Source of the DNA: Clostridia bacterium
GTDB taxonomy: Bacteria > Bacillota > DSM-16504 > Desulfitibacterales > Desulfitibacteraceae
Assembly: GCA_018333845.1 (NCBI GenBank)
Contig: JAGXSK010000183.1
Coordinates: forward strand, 1-6,923
DNA: 6,923 nt
Direction: 5' to 3'
A program made the position numbers and the translations under genes. Positions 6,374-6,923 of this stretch are shown here, one piece after another; positions within the stretch are counted from its first letter, which is position 1, and every line of letters starts with the position of its first letter. The notes beneath the pieces were generated by a model. That model did no database searches. It was not told the origin of the DNA and worked only from the letters and a program-made list of their open reading frames with translations.

Positions 6374-6391
6374 TGAACCATACAGCTTCCC

Positions 6392-6538
6392 ATTAATGGT
6401 CGTCGTTTTGCCGGCACCGTTGGGCCCGAGAAACCCAAAGATTTCGCCGGAATTAACAGTTAAGGGAAGCCCGTCCACGGCCTTTATGCTGCCAAAGCGC
6501 TTCGTTATATTTTAGATTTGCAGCATGGTCCTCGTCAT
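6392..6538 (-). pseudogene. Broken ABC-transporter ATPase (N-terminal remnant with premature stop)
   Basis: The gene starts with ATG at 6538, with AAGGAG (6545-6550) 6 nt upstream, so it once had a proper start. A second ATG lies at 6526. After the residues MTRTMLQI an in-frame TAA (6512-6514) interrupts what should read as one protein. The frame resumes with NITKRFGSIKAVDGLPLTVN and GEIFGFLGPNGAGKTTTIN, a textbook Walker A region of a DrrA/BcrA-type export ATPase. Similarity stops at about 6392, and the rest of the frame down to 6260 has no ABC features: no signature, Walker B or H-loop. Two lesions, a nonsense codon (probably from GAA or AAA) and a truncation, make it non-functional. It is not a copy of the ATPase at 2216-3094: the Walker regions differ (GFLGPNGAGKTTT against GLLGRNGAGKTTL). 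It was coupled to the DUF418 gene upstream, 10 bp apart. Confidence 0.85.
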
Positions 6539-6548
6539 GGGTGGCTCC

Positions 6549-6923
6549 TTAAACGCCCGCAGATGTCTGCTCGCTACGTATCCCTTGCGGCCCATAAGTC
6601 AGACGTCGCCACACCCACTCGGCGGGGCCTTGGCTGTAACGCGCCAACCACCAGATACTATAAATAATCTGGGAGGTGTATATGCCGATGGTCATTAAGG
6701 GCATGTAGACGATGCTCATGCCCATTAGCCCCAAGCCATGGCCATAGAACAGCCAGGACAGTGCTCCTCTATGCCACAGCAGTATAATACCTGTTACGTA
6801 GAACAGCGAGATAAACAGCGTGCTCACTTCACGCAAAAAGACGGCGGCCGTTCCGCTCAGCACAGGGGTTAGAAAGGCCTCCGCCCAACCTAACTGCAGG
6901 CCAACATGGGCCACCGACAGTAC
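6549..6923 (-). CDS. DUF418 (YeiB-like) membrane protein, C-terminal part, with a 25-residue internal deletion
   Basis: The frame is open through the window edge, so this is the last 124 residues of a longer gene. It aligns closely with the C-terminal third of the DUF418 protein at 284-1432 (for example GTAAVFLREVST, GIILLWHRGALSWLF, YGHGLGLMG). It carries the natural family ending missing there: WWLARYSQGPAEWVWRRLTYG, then QGIRSEQTSAGV and TAA. Between SWLF and YGHG it lacks 25 residues present in the other copy, including the conserved GRMALTNYLVQ. The loss is exactly 75 bp, so the frame is kept, but a membrane segment is gone and function is doubtful. The stop codon is part of the AAGGAG site of the following ATPase remnant, showing an original DUF418-ABC operon. 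The N-terminal two-thirds lie outside the window and cannot be judged. Confidence 0.87.
   Translation of the reverse strand, partial: VLSVAHVGLQLGWAEAFLTPVLSGTAAVFLREVSTLFISLFYVTGIILLWHRGALSWLFYGHGLGLMGMSIVYMPLMTIGIYTSQIIYSIWWLARYSQGPAEWVWRRLTYGPQGIRSEQTSAGV

Noticed and set aside
6260..6391. Continuation of the ATPase remnant frame as a real protein tail
   Set aside because: The residues after TTTIN show no ABC motif or other recognisable pattern; the open frame is read-through into the spacer.
2216..6538. The ATPase remnant at 6392-6538 as a duplicate of the ATPase at 2216-3094
   Set aside because: Beyond short shared stretches such as KRFG and NGAGKTT they differ in both residues and bases, unlike the close match of the two DUF418 copies, so they have separate origins.
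1..6923. A new defence system, CRISPR array, tRNA or other RNA gene
   Set aside because: No repeat-spacer array, tRNA-like cloverleaf or defence-type nuclease, helicase or reverse transcriptase domain is visible. The genes belong to known transporter, regulator and transposase families.

Overview
The window looks like an accessory, rearranged stretch of a Bacillota (probably Clostridia-type) chromosome. The evidence is strong AGGAGG-type ribosome binding sites, frequent GTG/TTG starts, a YtrA-type GntR repressor with its ABC transporter, and an OmpR-type response regulator with a histidine kinase whose C-terminal half is of a kind common in Clostridia. GC content appears to be near 50 %. This assignment is inferred from style and families; no taxonomic marker is present. 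Every supported gene lies on the minus strand, so transcription runs from high to low coordinates.

In transcription order, the window opens (6923 to 6549) with the C-terminal part of a DUF418/YeiB-like membrane protein that has lost 25 internal residues. It is followed 10 bp later by a broken ABC-transporter ATPase (6538 to 6392) with an early in-frame stop and a truncation just after Walker A. About 160 bp of non-coding sequence of foreign look follows, with two 16-bp near-identical repeats. Next comes an intact two-component system: a response regulator (6176 to 5478) and an overlapping multi-spanning sensor histidine kinase (5503 to 3656), closed by a clear intrinsic terminator (3564 to 3588).

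A consensus sigma-A promoter starts 4 bp past the terminator T-tract and drives a second operon: a GntR/YtrA repressor (3462 to 3091), an ABC ATPase (3094 to 2216) and a six-segment membrane subunit (2219 to 1518), all joined by 4-nt overlaps. After an 85-nt gap comes a second DUF418 protein (1432 to 284). An inverted repeat over the transcription start is a good candidate operator for the repressor. The operon is broken at its end: DUF418 is fused at 284/285 to the interior of an IS3-family transposase gene that runs off the window.

The likely biology is envelope-stress or antibiotic-peptide sensing and efflux: a YtrA-like repressor controlling an ABC exporter with a DUF418 membrane partner, beside a two-component system. 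No ligand can be read from the sequence. I do not see a convincing new system. The most notable feature is the decay pattern: two homologous DUF418 copies about 6.4 kb apart in the same orientation, damaged at different and complementary places, flanking the regulatory genes, with transposase remnants at one border.
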